Below, in pieces: positions 17,232 to 26,334 of a stretch of DNA of 64,000 nt. The stretch is taken from assembly GCF_000403785.1 (NCBI RefSeq), contig NZ_APHJ01000027.1, positions 1 to 64,000 on the forward strand. Reading direction: 5' to 3'. Under the pieces are notes generated by a model. The model had not been told where the DNA came from. It made no database searches and saw nothing but the letters and a program-made list of their open reading frames with translations. This DNA is from Gillisia sp. CAL575. GTDB lineage: Bacteria > Bacteroidota > Bacteroidia > Flavobacteriales > Flavobacteriaceae. Made by a program: the position numbers and the translations under genes. Position 1 is the stretch's first letter, and every line of letters begins with the position of its first letter.

Positions 17232-19700
17232 CTAAATTTTTATTTGTAAGGTTGCATACCATGTTATTGGTTGGGCTGGAATAATTCCAGGACCAGGATA
17301 ACCCGTAGCTCTTCGAGTAAAATAAGAATTATCCAATAAGTTGTTTATTCCTGTCTCCAGTTTAAATTTACCCAAACTATAAGATGCAGAAAGATCCATT
17401 ATTCCATAAGCTGGAACTGAGCCTTCTATACCTCGATTGTTTTCCGATTTAACTTGTGGAGCATTTGTAGCATCTGTAAACTGACTAGACAAATAGGTGT
17501 ACTGTAAACCTGCAAGAAAGTTTTTATAACCAAAGTTCAAACCTGTTTTTAAATTTACTGCCGGAATAAATTCAACTTCATTTCCTTTAACGTTGATCTC
17601 CTCTGAACTGCTGTATTCAGAATTTGTAAATGCTGCATTTACAAAAGCACTTAACTGATAGTTTTCTGCAGACTGAAAAAAGCTGTTTCTTATATTCCAT
17701 TCGGCAAATGTTTCAAGACCATAAATAAAAGCATCTCCTATATTTCCTCTAAATCTTACAAGTCTTCCAGTCTCCTCAATTACTCCTTGAGCATTTACGC
17801 GTTCTTCTGGTCTTAGAACTTCACCTATCCTATCATTATATTTTAATGCAAAAATACTCACATCATAGGAAATATAGTTTTTTAACTGACCACGAATTCC
17901 AATATCTGAGGTAAATCCTTCTTCATCATTAATATTTTCATCTACTTGGAAACTCGGGTTTATTACTCTAATATCATTAAATGTAACCGATCTGTAATTT
18001 TGTGAAAAATTAGCGTAAAGTTCATTTGAGGCATTTAAATTATAACTACTTCCAACTCCTAGCAAAATAAAATTACGTTCAAATTTTCGATTATCATCAA
18101 TAGTCTCATTTAATAAAGTGTTTTCTGCATTATCCTTTATTATATTTTTATAAAAACCATCAGACTCGGTATTGATATATTCAAACCTAAACCCTGGAGT
18201 TACAGAAAAGTTATTTGTGATGTTGAAAATGTTCTCTCCAAAAAATGCAAGGTTTTTATTTGGAAATTCAAATACTGATTGTCTTTCATAGTCTGGAAAT
18301 TCTGCGGTTGCAAAATCAAAATCTGGCCCAGCTGAGGCACTTCCCGCTCCTTGCTGCTGTTGATTGGAAGCTTGATAATATTTACTTCCTAACAACAAGA
18401 CAGATTCTTCTTCAAATAAATTATATCTGGTTAGTATTCTGGCTTCAGCTCCCCAGTTGGAAAAATCATCTACCAATAATTCCCTAGGCTCTTCAGGATC
18501 ATCAGCCTGTGCTACTCTATTCTGTCTAAATCCTAAAGCCTTACGGGTGGCATCAAGGCCAAAAATATTCAAACTAAAATCTGTTTTATCAGAAAATTTA
18601 TGTTCTAGTTGCAATGCAAAAAGATTCCAATTAACATCAAACCAGTTGCGGGAACGATTGCTAAAATCTGGATCATCATAAAACTGAGAATCTGTTAATC
18701 CTCCCGGTTGTTGAGCTAGATAATCTAAATAAGTATACTCAAAGCTAATTTTGGTTCTCTCATTAAATTTCCAACCCAAATGTGCGAAGGCATTATGAGA
18801 ATCATATTCTGAATTCGGCCTAAAACCTTTACCGCCTTTATAATTATAATATGTATAATAACTAAATTTTCCCACCGTACCACTAAGACTATTAAAGCTC
18901 GTGAAAAGATTATAAGACCCCACAGATTGACGGGAAATGAGCTCTATTTCTTTATCTGGCACCGGATCTTTAAATCTAAAATTAATAAGACCTCCAAACT
19001 GGGTACCATATTGTAACGAAGCAGCACCACGTACCACTTGTATTTCTTTCAAAGCTTCTGGTGGCGGAGTGTAGTAACTTTCCGGATAACCCAACACATC
19101 TGCAGAAATATCGTAGCCATTTTGCCGAGTATTAAAGTTTTGGGTTCTATTTGGATCCAATCCTCTACCTCCAATATTCAGTTGTAAACCGGCATCTCCG
19201 TTATCGTAGATATTTAATCCTACAACTTGGCTATAAATCTGTCTTGCATTATTTGCCGCTAGATTTGCGGATACTTTATCCATGACCACCACTTCACTTT
19301 TCTTTCCCGCATAGATCGCAGTACCCTCTACTTTTCGCAATTTTCTCAAAGCGAATATTTGCTCTCTCCTATTGGTGATCATCACTTCATTAAGACTTTC
19401 AGCTAGAGGAGAAAGTTCAAAGTTAATTTCAGTATTCCCAGTTATCGTTAACTCCCGTTCAATGATCTCATACTCGTAACTAAATACTGCAAAAATATAA
19501 GTTCCTTTTTTTAGAGAGTTGAATTTAAATTCTCCATTTTCATTAGCTACACTTGGTTTCCCTGTCGTCTTATTCCAGATTTCAGCGTTAGGAATAGGCT
19601 GTCCGGTTTCTGAAGAAGTCACATTACCAGTTAATGAATATTGAGCATTCATAAATAGGCTAAAAAAGAAAAATATACTAAAGACCTTTAATTTCATCAT
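17232..19700 (-). CDS. FecA-like TonB-dependent outer-membrane receptor
   Basis: An 822-residue receptor. The signal peptide ends at FMNAQ (about residue 19). A CarboxypepD_reg-like domain spans about 20-105, the plug about 120-265 with IQVVRGAASLQYGTQFGG, and the beta barrel fills the rest to the aromatic C-terminus. The plug segment RQNGYDISADVLGYPESYYTPP resembles ferric-citrate-type receptors. The start MMK at 19700 overlaps the upstream carboxylase-like gene by 23 bases; the longer frame to 19766 is less likely because it puts residues before the signal peptide. It is the last gene of an operon with imelysin and DUF4856 lipoproteins, which points to iron or another metal. Confidence 0.88.
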   Translation of the reverse strand: MMKLKVFSIFFFFSLFMNAQYSLTGNVTSSETGQPIPNAEIWNKTTGKPSVANENGEFKFNSLKKGTYIFAVFSYEYEIIERELTITGNTEINFELSPLAESLNEVMITNRREQIFALRKLRKVEGTAIYAGKKSEVVVMDKVSANLAANNARQIYSQVVGLNIYDNGDAGLQLNIGGRGLDPNRTQNFNTRQNGYDISADVLGYPESYYTPPPEALKEIQVVRGAASLQYGTQFGGLINFRFKDPVPDKEIELISRQSVGSYNLFTSFNSLSGTVGKFSYYTYYNYKGGKGFRPNSEYDSHNAFAHLGWKFNERTKISFEYTYLDYLAQQPGGLTDSQFYDDPDFSNRSRNWFDVNWNLFALQLEHKFSDKTDFSLNIFGLDATRKALGFRQNRVAQADDPEEPRELLVDDFSNWGAEARILTRYNLFEEESVLLLGSKYYQASNQQQQGAGSASAGPDFDFATAEFPDYERQSVFEFPNKNLAFFGENIFNITNNFSVTPGFRFEYINTESDGFYKNIIKDNAENTLLNETIDDNRKFERNFILLGVGSSYNLNASNELYANFSQNYRSVTFNDIRVINPSFQVDENINDEEGFTSDIGIRGQLKNYISYDVSIFALKYNDRIGEVLRPEERVNAQGVIEETGRLVRFRGNIGDAFIYGLETFAEWNIRNSFFQSAENYQLSAFVNAAFTNSEYSSSEEINVKGNEVEFIPAVNLKTGLNFGYKNFLAGLQYTYLSSQFTDATNAPQVKSENNRGIEGSVPAYGIMDLSASYSLGKFKLETGINNLLDNSYFTRRATGYPGPGIIPAQPITWYATLQIKI

Positions 19701-21042
19701 AAAATGGTAAAATGAATGTTTTGTGTTCAAAAGAGTCGTCAAAATTAAGCAAATTAACATCGGCACTTATATAGGGCTTACTTTTTCTACCATTAAGACC
19801 TACATAACTTTCTACATAGACTTCAATGTTGCTATGACCCTCTTTTCTGAAATGATCTGCAAGAAAATGAGCGTATTGTAAAATAAAATCTGGCTGAAAA
19901 GACATCTGCTTTTCCTGAAATGGAGTTAGAAAATCTGAATTATTTACGTAGAACCTTTTGCCTGAATCGGCATCTACAACTTTAAATTCGGCATACCCCG
20001 CTTTTTCCATTAACATTACTCTCCATGAGAATCTATAGCCTTCTTCTGTCCAAAAAAGTTCGTTGGAATACAACAAATATCGCCATGGAAGGATTAACTG
20101 TAGAATGAAGAAAATAGCAACTACCAAAATTGTAAACTTTTTCTGTTTCGGTTTATTTTGGAATAACTTATTATTATCAAATTTAACTTTGCTTATATTA
20201 AACCAGGAAGAAATCTTATTCAAAATTTGGTGATGTACTCTTGGACTGAAAAATATTAAAGCACTTACTATCATAATATAGGGAAACATCCCAATAGGAA
20301 ATAAAACCCTTGTAAGAACATGAAAAATGATCACCGCCAAAAATGCAGCAAATCTTGTTCTTCTGTATAACAATAAGAAAGGGATTAAAAGATCATAGAG
20401 CATACCACTCCAACTGAAGGCATAAGAAATCCATTCCTGTTGCATAAGATCTCCTAAAAAAGGAAGATCATATTTTGAGGGGAGCCAGATCTTTAATGGC
20501 ATTGCTCTAATTAACCAATCTGAATTAAGTTTAGCAAGACCGGCATAGAAATAGACAATTGCAAGCAAAAGTTTGATACAATCTATACACCAGCGTGGTA
20601 TTTTTTGAAAAGCTTTTCCCGAATTCTTCCAAGCATCTAAAGAAAAGTAGGAATTCGCGGGTAAAAAAATGAGTATGAAACTAAGAATACTAATAAAGTA
20701 ATAGTGGTTTAGATAAGTAGTCTTATCCATTAGTTCAATATAGGTGAAACTAAGGAAAAAAGTGATGATAGCTATACGATACTTATAACCTATGGCCACA
20801 AAAAAGGCTGCTAAACCACATATTATAAAAAGTAAATAGGTGAAATCGCCAAGCGGTTTCACCCATTCAAATCCGTAATAACTAAAATGAAATTTGGGAG
20901 TTATATATAGTTTTTCAATCCATCCGTTCAAGTAAAAACGTATAATACTAGCCAACATCAATATTCCAAATCCTATGCGAAAAACTGCTAATGGAGCGGC
21001 ATCGGTAAAAGAGTTGAAATATTTAGTCACGGACCGCCTCAT
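19678..21042 (-). CDS. vitamin K-dependent gamma-carboxylase-like HTTM membrane protein
   Basis: A 454-residue protein with several membrane helices from about residue 15 to 345 (HTTM domain), then a soluble C-terminal part. The segment YAGLAK171LNSDW matches the region of the catalytic lysine in gamma-glutamyl carboxylase (GVKKLDADW in the animal enzyme), and LNH113YYF lies where a catalytic histidine is expected. The animal enzyme carboxylates glutamate at the lumenal face using reduced vitamin K; this phylum makes menaquinone. The bacterial substrate is unknown. The gene is 10 bases from the imelysin gene and overlaps the receptor, so they act together. Confidence 0.78.
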   Translation of the reverse strand: MRRSVTKYFNSFTDAAPLAVFRIGFGILMLASIIRFYLNGWIEKLYITPKFHFSYYGFEWVKPLGDFTYLLFIICGLAAFFVAIGYKYRIAIITFFLSFTYIELMDKTTYLNHYYFISILSFILIFLPANSYFSLDAWKNSGKAFQKIPRWCIDCIKLLLAIVYFYAGLAKLNSDWLIRAMPLKIWLPSKYDLPFLGDLMQQEWISYAFSWSGMLYDLLIPFLLLYRRTRFAAFLAVIIFHVLTRVLFPIGMFPYIMIVSALIFFSPRVHHQILNKISSWFNISKVKFDNNKLFQNKPKQKKFTILVVAIFFILQLILPWRYLLYSNELFWTEEGYRFSWRVMLMEKAGYAEFKVVDADSGKRFYVNNSDFLTPFQEKQMSFQPDFILQYAHFLADHFRKEGHSNIEVYVESYVGLNGRKSKPYISADVNLLNFDDSFEHKTFILPFYDEIKGL

Positions 21043-21052
21043 CTGCTAATTA

Positions 21053-22153
21053 TTAATCTCCGTCTGAATCTACATAGTTTATGCTAATTGAAAGCGCCTG
21101 AACCATATCTAATTTTAAAAGAACCACTTCTTTCTGAAGTTCATCGAATGCTACCAACATCAATGTGTTATTTGTTTCTACCTGACTTTTAAAACTATCA
21201 TTAAGATTAATAGCCTGAGAATTGATTGTGCCAAACTGGCTAAGGATATCATCTGCTAGATCACCTCTATCCAGAAATTCTAAATATTGCTTATAACTCA
21301 TACCAGTACTACTGGAATTAAAATATTTTCCATTGAAAAAATCCTGAGTTGTTTTTATAGCTTGTAAGTAAAGTTTTTTAGAAAGATCTGCAGAATAGTA
21401 TGCTTCTACATTAATTGGTGAAGGTGTTCCTGTGAATGCACCTGCTGGATAACCTATTTTCCCTGAACGAAGAAAAGTCTCATAATACATAATGTATTTA
21501 TTGGTAAACCTATCTACAGAACCAGTACTCGAAGAACTTGTACCACTAACAAAAGTATCTCTATAATCACCTTGCCAGGAAGAATTTACTTCTTCAGTTA
21601 GGGAGTTAATTCTTTTAGAAACATCTAAAAGATAATTTTTATAGTTTTCAGCGGAATATTTAGCAACTATATCGGCATCTGTCTCTCCTAATCCATTCAG
21701 AAGATAATCTAGTGCAGGAAAACCTTGCTCTTTAAAGCTAGAAGGCAATTCCAAATTATAAGAACCACTGGCTATCTTGTTTTCAACATCTGAAGTAGCT
21801 AGTGGATAAGTATTTAAAAAACGTCTATAACTCAATTCCTCTGCTTTACCAATATCAAACATCGCAACTGTCTGGAAATTAACATAGGAACTTTCGAATT
21901 GGTTTCTTAAGGCAATAAGATTTTCTTCCGAAGGATTTAAAGTAAACGCAAGTGTAAGATCTTCTAATTGCTGAGTTGTGCTTTTGAAATTATTAAAAGA
22001 TGGCGCTATTATATTGTCGGCCCAATTCGCCAACATAGCTCCGCGGTCAAAAGTATCAACCCCATTCTCATTACTCTCAGCTCCGTCATTTTCAGAAGAG
22101 CATGCAGTAAATATTAAGGACGCTAAAATTAAAATTCTAGAAATTTTCTTCAT
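21053..22153 (-). CDS. imelysin-like lipoprotein
   Basis: A 366-residue lipoprotein with the lipobox FTAC18 followed by an acidic, Ser-rich linker. The body has the imelysin (IrpA/EfeO-related) helical pattern. The usual GxHxxE motif appears as G144-F-P146-A-L-D149, so the histidine is replaced by proline and the glutamate by aspartate. Imelysins are surface or periplasmic proteins tied to iron uptake. It is the second gene of the operon; a terminator-like hairpin lies just upstream of it. Confidence 0.85.
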   Translation of the reverse strand: MKKISRILILASLIFTACSSENDGAESNENGVDTFDRGAMLANWADNIIAPSFNNFKSTTQQLEDLTLAFTLNPSEENLIALRNQFESSYVNFQTVAMFDIGKAEELSYRRFLNTYPLATSDVENKIASGSYNLELPSSFKEQGFPALDYLLNGLGETDADIVAKYSAENYKNYLLDVSKRINSLTEEVNSSWQGDYRDTFVSGTSSSSTGSVDRFTNKYIMYYETFLRSGKIGYPAGAFTGTPSPINVEAYYSADLSKKLYLQAIKTTQDFFNGKYFNSSSTGMSYKQYLEFLDRGDLADDILSQFGTINSQAINLNDSFKSQVETNNTLMLVAFDELQKEVVLLKLDMVQALSISINYVDSDGD

Positions 22154-22171
22154 AATTAAAAATATTAAAAA

Positions 22172-22198
22172 CCGGAGCTGATAGAAATTATGCTCCGG
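22172..22198 (-). terminator. intercistronic hairpin with T-run (possible partial terminator)
   Basis: On the minus strand the perfect stem CCGGAGC/GCTCCGG with a 13-base loop begins 10 bases past the DUF4856 stop and is followed by TTTTTAATATTTTT. It stands inside the operon, before the imelysin gene, so it would lower expression of the distal genes or protect the 3' end of the first message. Confidence 0.55.
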
Positions 22199-22207
22199 CT
22201 AATTGTT

Positions 22208-23416
22208 TTATTCTGCTGCATCTGCAACACTAAATCCAAAGGCTGTTGCGATATCATTTGAGATGCTATCCAATGTTTCTGGAGACACATCCCAGAAACC
22301 ATTTCCTTCCAATAATTGCTCTTTAAAAACATTTACCTTTTCCTTTGATATGTATGGCATATCAGAATCTGGATTATTAGTAAATCTAAGACTGTAAATA
22401 AAACCAAAGCCTTCTGATAGTTCATGAAAAGCAGCTCCTTTGTTATCTTCAGCTAGAGAAGATTTACCTCCTTGAAGATAATGCACGGCTCTTACTGCAA
22501 TCACAGTTGATAAATTCTTACGAATTATCGCAATTTGCTCATCTCTCATTTGATAATCCCCAGCTACAATTGCTGCTCTACCTGTTTTAAAAGCTTCAAA
22601 AGTACCTTCGGCAAGTCCCGTAAAATCCTCATCTGCATCCACCTGACCTAAATAGCTGAATAGTAACCGATCGTCACTTTCATTTAAAATAGAATTAGGA
22701 TTAGCTGTAGGAATAGAAGGGTCACCATAAAGATATCCATAAGCCTCATCCCACTTATGCTCCATGGTAGTATAAAGCTCTCCTTCTTCTAACAACTTAG
22801 CATCGTTATTTACACGATTGTCTGCTTCATCTAATACAAGTTGAGAGAGATAATTATTCAGGATTTGATCTGCAAGTAATCCACCTATTAAACCTTTTGC
22901 GAAAGCCTGATTTAATTCTAATCCTTTTTCATTTACATAACGCACACTAGCATCTTGAGCAATTTGCCCTGCAATACCAGCTTCTGCTAATACATCCTTA
23001 TTATCTTTTACAGTAGTAAACTGATCAGAGATATAAGAAGCAAAATCATTTTTAATTTCTGAACTTTCTACAGTATTTGCTGAAAAATACTGAGTAGATG
23101 CAGCAATTTTAGATTTTACACTTTTTGAAGATTCATTTAAACTTATATCTTCAAAAGGAGAATTCTCATTGGAAAACATATTTAATAATAAGTCTTCAGA
23201 AGCATTATCAAAATCGGTGAATTTTTCCAACAACTCTGCAGACATTTGTAGTCTAGTGGTCTGACCGTTATAATCTACAGTAGAACTGTTATCCCTTTGG
23301 AATGTGTAATTTTCAGGAATCTCTATGGTGTTCACCTCTGGATTAGGAGTATCATCAGATGTACAAGAGGATAGTGCTAAGCCACCAATGATTGCTGACA
23401 AAAATATTCTTTTCAT
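22208..23416 (-). CDS. DUF4856 family lipoprotein
   Basis: A 402-residue lipoprotein with lipobox LSSC18. The start of the mature region IPENYTFQRDNSSTVDYNGQTTR is split here as IPENYTFQRDNSS and VDYNGQTTR; this is the DUF4856 signature. The rest is helical, with LIGGLLADQILNNYLS at about 170-190. The family has no assigned function but is commonly found beside imelysin lipoproteins. It is the first gene of the operon, behind the best-formed promoter of this region. Confidence 0.82.
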   Translation of the reverse strand: MKRIFLSAIIGGLALSSCTSDDTPNPEVNTIEIPENYTFQRDNSSTVDYNGQTTRLQMSAELLEKFTDFDNASEDLLLNMFSNENSPFEDISLNESSKSVKSKIAASTQYFSANTVESSEIKNDFASYISDQFTTVKDNKDVLAEAGIAGQIAQDASVRYVNEKGLELNQAFAKGLIGGLLADQILNNYLSQLVLDEADNRVNNDAKLLEEGELYTTMEHKWDEAYGYLYGDPSIPTANPNSILNESDDRLLFSYLGQVDADEDFTGLAEGTFEAFKTGRAAIVAGDYQMRDEQIAIIRKNLSTVIAVRAVHYLQGGKSSLAEDNKGAAFHELSEGFGFIYSLRFTNNPDSDMPYISKEKVNVFKEQLLEGNGFWDVSPETLDSISNDIATAFGFSVADAAE

Positions 23417-23461
23417 ATTGTTTTATTTAGACTGAATTAAAATAGTGATTGATTTCGAGTG

Positions 23462-23491
23462 CAAATATATACACGAAATCCAATTACACAA
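23462..23491 (-). promoter_or_regulatory. promoter of the DUF4856-imelysin-HTTM-receptor operon
   Basis: On the minus strand TTG (23491-23489) is followed after 19 bases by TATATTTG (23469-23462). Both the -33 and -7 elements and their spacing fit the Bacteroidota consensus. The predicted leader to the ATG at 23416 is about 40 bases. No obvious Fur box is seen. Confidence 0.65.
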
Positions 23492-23554
23492 AACTTATTT
23501 AGATTAAATTTAAATAAGATTTACCGATAGAAACTGAAGAAAGTATCGATATTA

Positions 23555-24418
23555 TTAATGGTAAGCCTTGAAAATTTTGGTAGCTTCATTGTATGAAGAT
23601 TCGAAGCTGGTCATTTTAATATTAGAATCTGCTTTTTTAGAATTAAAGTAAGAAAGCATTTTTTCTGTTGGCATATTTCCAGTTAAATCATCTTTAGCCA
23701 TAGGACAACCTCCAAAACCTTGGATAGCACCATCAAACCTTCTACAGCCAGCAGTGTATGCTGCATCTATCTTTTCGTGCCATTTACTTGGAGTGGTATG
23801 TAAATGAGCTCCAAATTCGATATGAGGATATTTTGGAATTAAATTAGAAAATAAATAAGAAATTATTTCTGGAGTACTACTACCAACAGTATCTGACAAT
23901 GATAGGATACTCACTCCCATATTAGATAATTTTTCTGTCCACTCCCCTACTATTTCCATATTCCATGGATCACCATATGGGTTTCCAAAACCCATTGACA
24001 AATAAGCGACTACTTCCTTATCTGAAGCTTTCGCAATTTCCAAGATATGTTTTAAGGTCTCTACAGATTCATCTATAGTTTTATGAGTGTTCCTCATCTG
24101 AAAGTTTTCAGAAATAGAGAATGGATATCCAAGATATTTAATCTCTGGATGTATAGCGGCATCTTGAGCACCCCTTACATTGGCTATAATGGAAAGTAAT
24201 TTACTTTGAGTTGCAGAGAGATCCAATTTAGATAAAACCTCAGCAGTGTCAACCATTTGTGGGATTGCTTTTGGAGAAACGAAACTTCCAAAATCTATTG
24301 TATCAAAACCACATCTAAGTAATGATTGGATATATTGAACTTTCTCTTTTGTAGGAATGAAAGATTTAATGCCTTGCATTGCATCCCTGGGACATTCAAT
24401 TAGTTTAATTTTATCCAT
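23555..24418 (-). CDS. hydroxymethylglutaryl-CoA lyase
   Basis: A 287-residue HMGL-type TIM barrel that splits HMG-CoA into acetyl-CoA and acetoacetate in leucine catabolism. The N-terminal IECPRDAMQG carries the metal/acid-base residues, GFDTIDFGSFVSPKAIPQ is the second strand, and the metal-binding GAHLH and the loop GAIQGFGGCPMA with its reactive Cys follow. At 287 residues it is typical for bacteria. I chose the ATG at 24418 over the TTG at 24424, which lies in the promoter element. The start is only three bases past that element. Confidence 0.92.
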   Translation of the reverse strand: MDKIKLIECPRDAMQGIKSFIPTKEKVQYIQSLLRCGFDTIDFGSFVSPKAIPQMVDTAEVLSKLDLSATQSKLLSIIANVRGAQDAAIHPEIKYLGYPFSISENFQMRNTHKTIDESVETLKHILEIAKASDKEVVAYLSMGFGNPYGDPWNMEIVGEWTEKLSNMGVSILSLSDTVGSSTPEIISYLFSNLIPKYPHIEFGAHLHTTPSKWHEKIDAAYTAGCRRFDGAIQGFGGCPMAKDDLTGNMPTEKMLSYFNSKKADSNIKMTSFESSYNEATKIFKAYH

Positions 24419-24421
24419 GCT

Positions 24422-24429
24422 CAAAGATA
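24422..24429 (-). promoter_or_regulatory. -7 promoter element of the HMG-CoA lyase gene
   Basis: The minus strand reads TATCTTTG. Only three bases separate it from the ATG, so the transcript would be leaderless if this element is used. No -33 TTG is found at normal spacing. Confidence 0.4.
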
Positions 24430-24531
24430 CTATTTTAGCATTTATATAAAAACATAGAACAATTATGTTGAGCTTGTAAATTCCAGGTTAATTAAGTCCT
24501 GAAAATTAGGATTTTGCAATTAGATTAAGAT

Positions 24532-25140
24532 CTATAATAATATTAAAATACCAATTCCAATAAATACTGTAACCTGAATCCATTTCAGATAAAGTCCAGA
24601 TCTTCTATGTTTCATTAAATATTCGGAGATCTTACCTGCAAGCAATGCCACAGTTCCAAATAAAAATAAAGCTTGCATCATAAATACAAAGCCCAGTAAA
24701 TAGAATTGAAAAATAGTATTCCCGTCGGGTTCCCATAAAAATCCTGGAAAAAAAGCAAGAAAAAATATTGTAACCTTAGGATTTAAAACATTCATTATAA
24801 ATCCTTGACGAAATAAATTCTTTGAACTTTTTTTTGGTGATTCGTTAATGGTAATAGAACTGTCACTTTTAAAAACTTTATAAGCTAGATAAAACAGGTA
24901 TAAAGCGCCAAATATCTTAATTAAAGTGAATAAGATAGGAGAAGCTTTTATAACCGCAGAAACTCCGAATGCTACAAGACTAGTATGGATAAGAATTCCG
25001 GAAACTAAACCTAAAGTAGTTACTATCCCAGCCTTTTTTCCATTTGAAATACTTTGTACCAAAACATAAACAATATCCGGTCCTGGGGATAAAGTTAACA
25101 AAATGGAAGCTGTTAGAAACGGAATGAGTTGTTGTAGCAC
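24532..25140 (-). CDS. LysE/RhtB family exporter
   Basis: A 202-residue inner-membrane protein with about six hydrophobic helices and the family signature LTLSPGPDIVYVL at residues 17-29. LysE proteins export amino acids or related small molecules with proton exchange. The substrate is not predictable. It lies 21 bases downstream of pyrD and is likely co-transcribed with it. Confidence 0.88.
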   Translation of the reverse strand: MLQQLIPFLTASILLTLSPGPDIVYVLVQSISNGKKAGIVTTLGLVSGILIHTSLVAFGVSAVIKASPILFTLIKIFGALYLFYLAYKVFKSDSSITINESPKKSSKNLFRQGFIMNVLNPKVTIFFLAFFPGFLWEPDGNTIFQFYLLGFVFMMQALFLFGTVALLAGKISEYLMKHRRSGLYLKWIQVTVFIGIGILILL

Positions 25141-25161
25141 ACAAAAGGTTTTTTGCTATTA

Positions 25162-26184
25162 TTATTTAGAGCTAGATAGAATGGCTTCATTTATCTCTTT
25201 TATCAATCCTGGGCCTTCATAGATAAATCCTGTATAAAGCTGAATTAAGCTTGCTCCAGCTTGTAATTTTTCCAATGCATCTTCTGCAGAATGAATTCCA
25301 CCAACTCCTATAATAGGGAAAGCTTTGTTACTTTTTTCTGAAAGAAATCGGATTACTTCTGTAGATCTGTTTTTTAATGGTTTTCCACTTAAGCCACCCA
25401 TTTCAGTTTTATTTTCAGATTGTAGATTTTCTCTGGAAATTGTGGTGTTGGTAGCAATCACTCCTGCAATTCCAGTGTTAGCAACTATTTCAATAATATC
25501 TAAAAGCTGATCATCTGATAGATCTGGAGCTATCTTCAAAAGAATTGGTTTCGGTTTAGATTTCAATAAGTTTAGTTGCTGAAGCGTGTTTAACAATTCG
25601 GTTAAGGGTTCTTTCTCTTGAAGAGCTCTTAAATTTGGTGTGTTTGGAGAACTTACATTTACCACAAAATAATCTACGTAGTCAAATAAAGCTTCAAAAC
25701 AAATGGTATAATCTGAAACTGCTTCTTCATTTGGAGTAATCTTGTTCTTTCCAATATTTCCGCCAATTAGAACATTTTTATTGCTTTTCAATCTTTTTAC
25801 CGCTGCCTCTACTCCTTCATTATTAAAACCCATCCGATTTATTATTGCAGAATCTTCCTTAAGCCGAAACAACCTTTTCTTATCATTTCCTGCTTGTCCT
25901 TTTGGGGTAACAGTTCCAATCTCTACAAACCCAAAACCTAACTGATCCAATTCTTTATATAAAACTGCATTTTTATCGAAGCCAGCAGCCAATCCAACCG
26001 GATTTTTAAAAGTTAAACCGAAAACCTTTCTAATTAAACGAGGATCATTAAGCTGAAATTTATTTCTGAAAACTGAAGAAACTCCTGGGATCTGAAATAG
26101 AAATTTAAGAAGATCAAAAGTGAAATAATGTACCTTTTCCGGATCAAAATTAAATAAAAGAGGCCTTATCAGTGATTTATACAT
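25162..26184 (-). CDS. pyrD: dihydroorotate dehydrogenase (quinone), class 2
   Basis: A 340-residue flavoenzyme that oxidises dihydroorotate to orotate with a membrane quinone, the fourth step of UMP synthesis. The N-terminal hydrophobic helix ([23 protein letters not shown]) marks class 2. [12 protein letters not shown] binds FMN, and [11 protein letters not shown] near 175 carries the catalytic Ser. VIGVGGI and [11 protein letters not shown] close the barrel. The quoted helix is given only in part above residue 23. pyrE lies elsewhere in the window, so the pathway genes are dispersed. Confidence 0.95.
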   Translation of the reverse strand: MYKSLIRPLLFNFDPEKVHYFTFDLLKFLFQIPGVSSVFRNKFQLNDPRLIRKVFGLTFKNPVGLAAGFDKNAVLYKELDQLGFGFVEIGTVTPKGQAGNDKKRLFRLKEDSAIINRMGFNNEGVEAAVKRLKSNKNVLIGGNIGKNKITPNEEAVSDYTICFEALFDYVDYFVVNVSSPNTPNLRALQEKEPLTELLNTLQQLNLLKSKPKPILLKIAPDLSDDQLLDIIEIVANTGIAGVIATNTTISRENLQSENKTEMGGLSGKPLKNRSTEVIRFLSEKSNKAFPIIGVGGIHSAEDALEKLQAGASLIQLYTGFIYEGPGLIKEINEAILSSSK

Positions 26185-26200
26185 AGTTGGACGGTTTGTG

Positions 26201-26208
26201 CAAAAATA
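26201..26208 (-). promoter_or_regulatory. -7 promoter element of pyrD
   Basis: The minus strand reads TATTTTTG, 16 bases before the ATG at 26184. No -33 TTG is clear. Confidence 0.45.
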
Positions 26209-26286
26209 GCTTATTTGGTAAAATTGAAGCTCATATATTGAAGGACTTTAAAATACTTACCAAATGAATATTTAAATATAGAAATA

Positions 26287-26317
26287 AAAAAAAGCAGCCC
26301 AAGGACTGCTTTTTTTT
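26287..26317 (-). terminator. intrinsic terminator of the 979-residue receptor gene
   Basis: The perfect 11-base stem AAAAAAAGCAG/CTGCTTTTTTT with an 8-base loop starts 18 bases past the receptor stop. The A-run gives a T-run on the minus strand. Confidence 0.85.
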
Positions 26318-26334
26318 ATTGATATGATAAAAAC

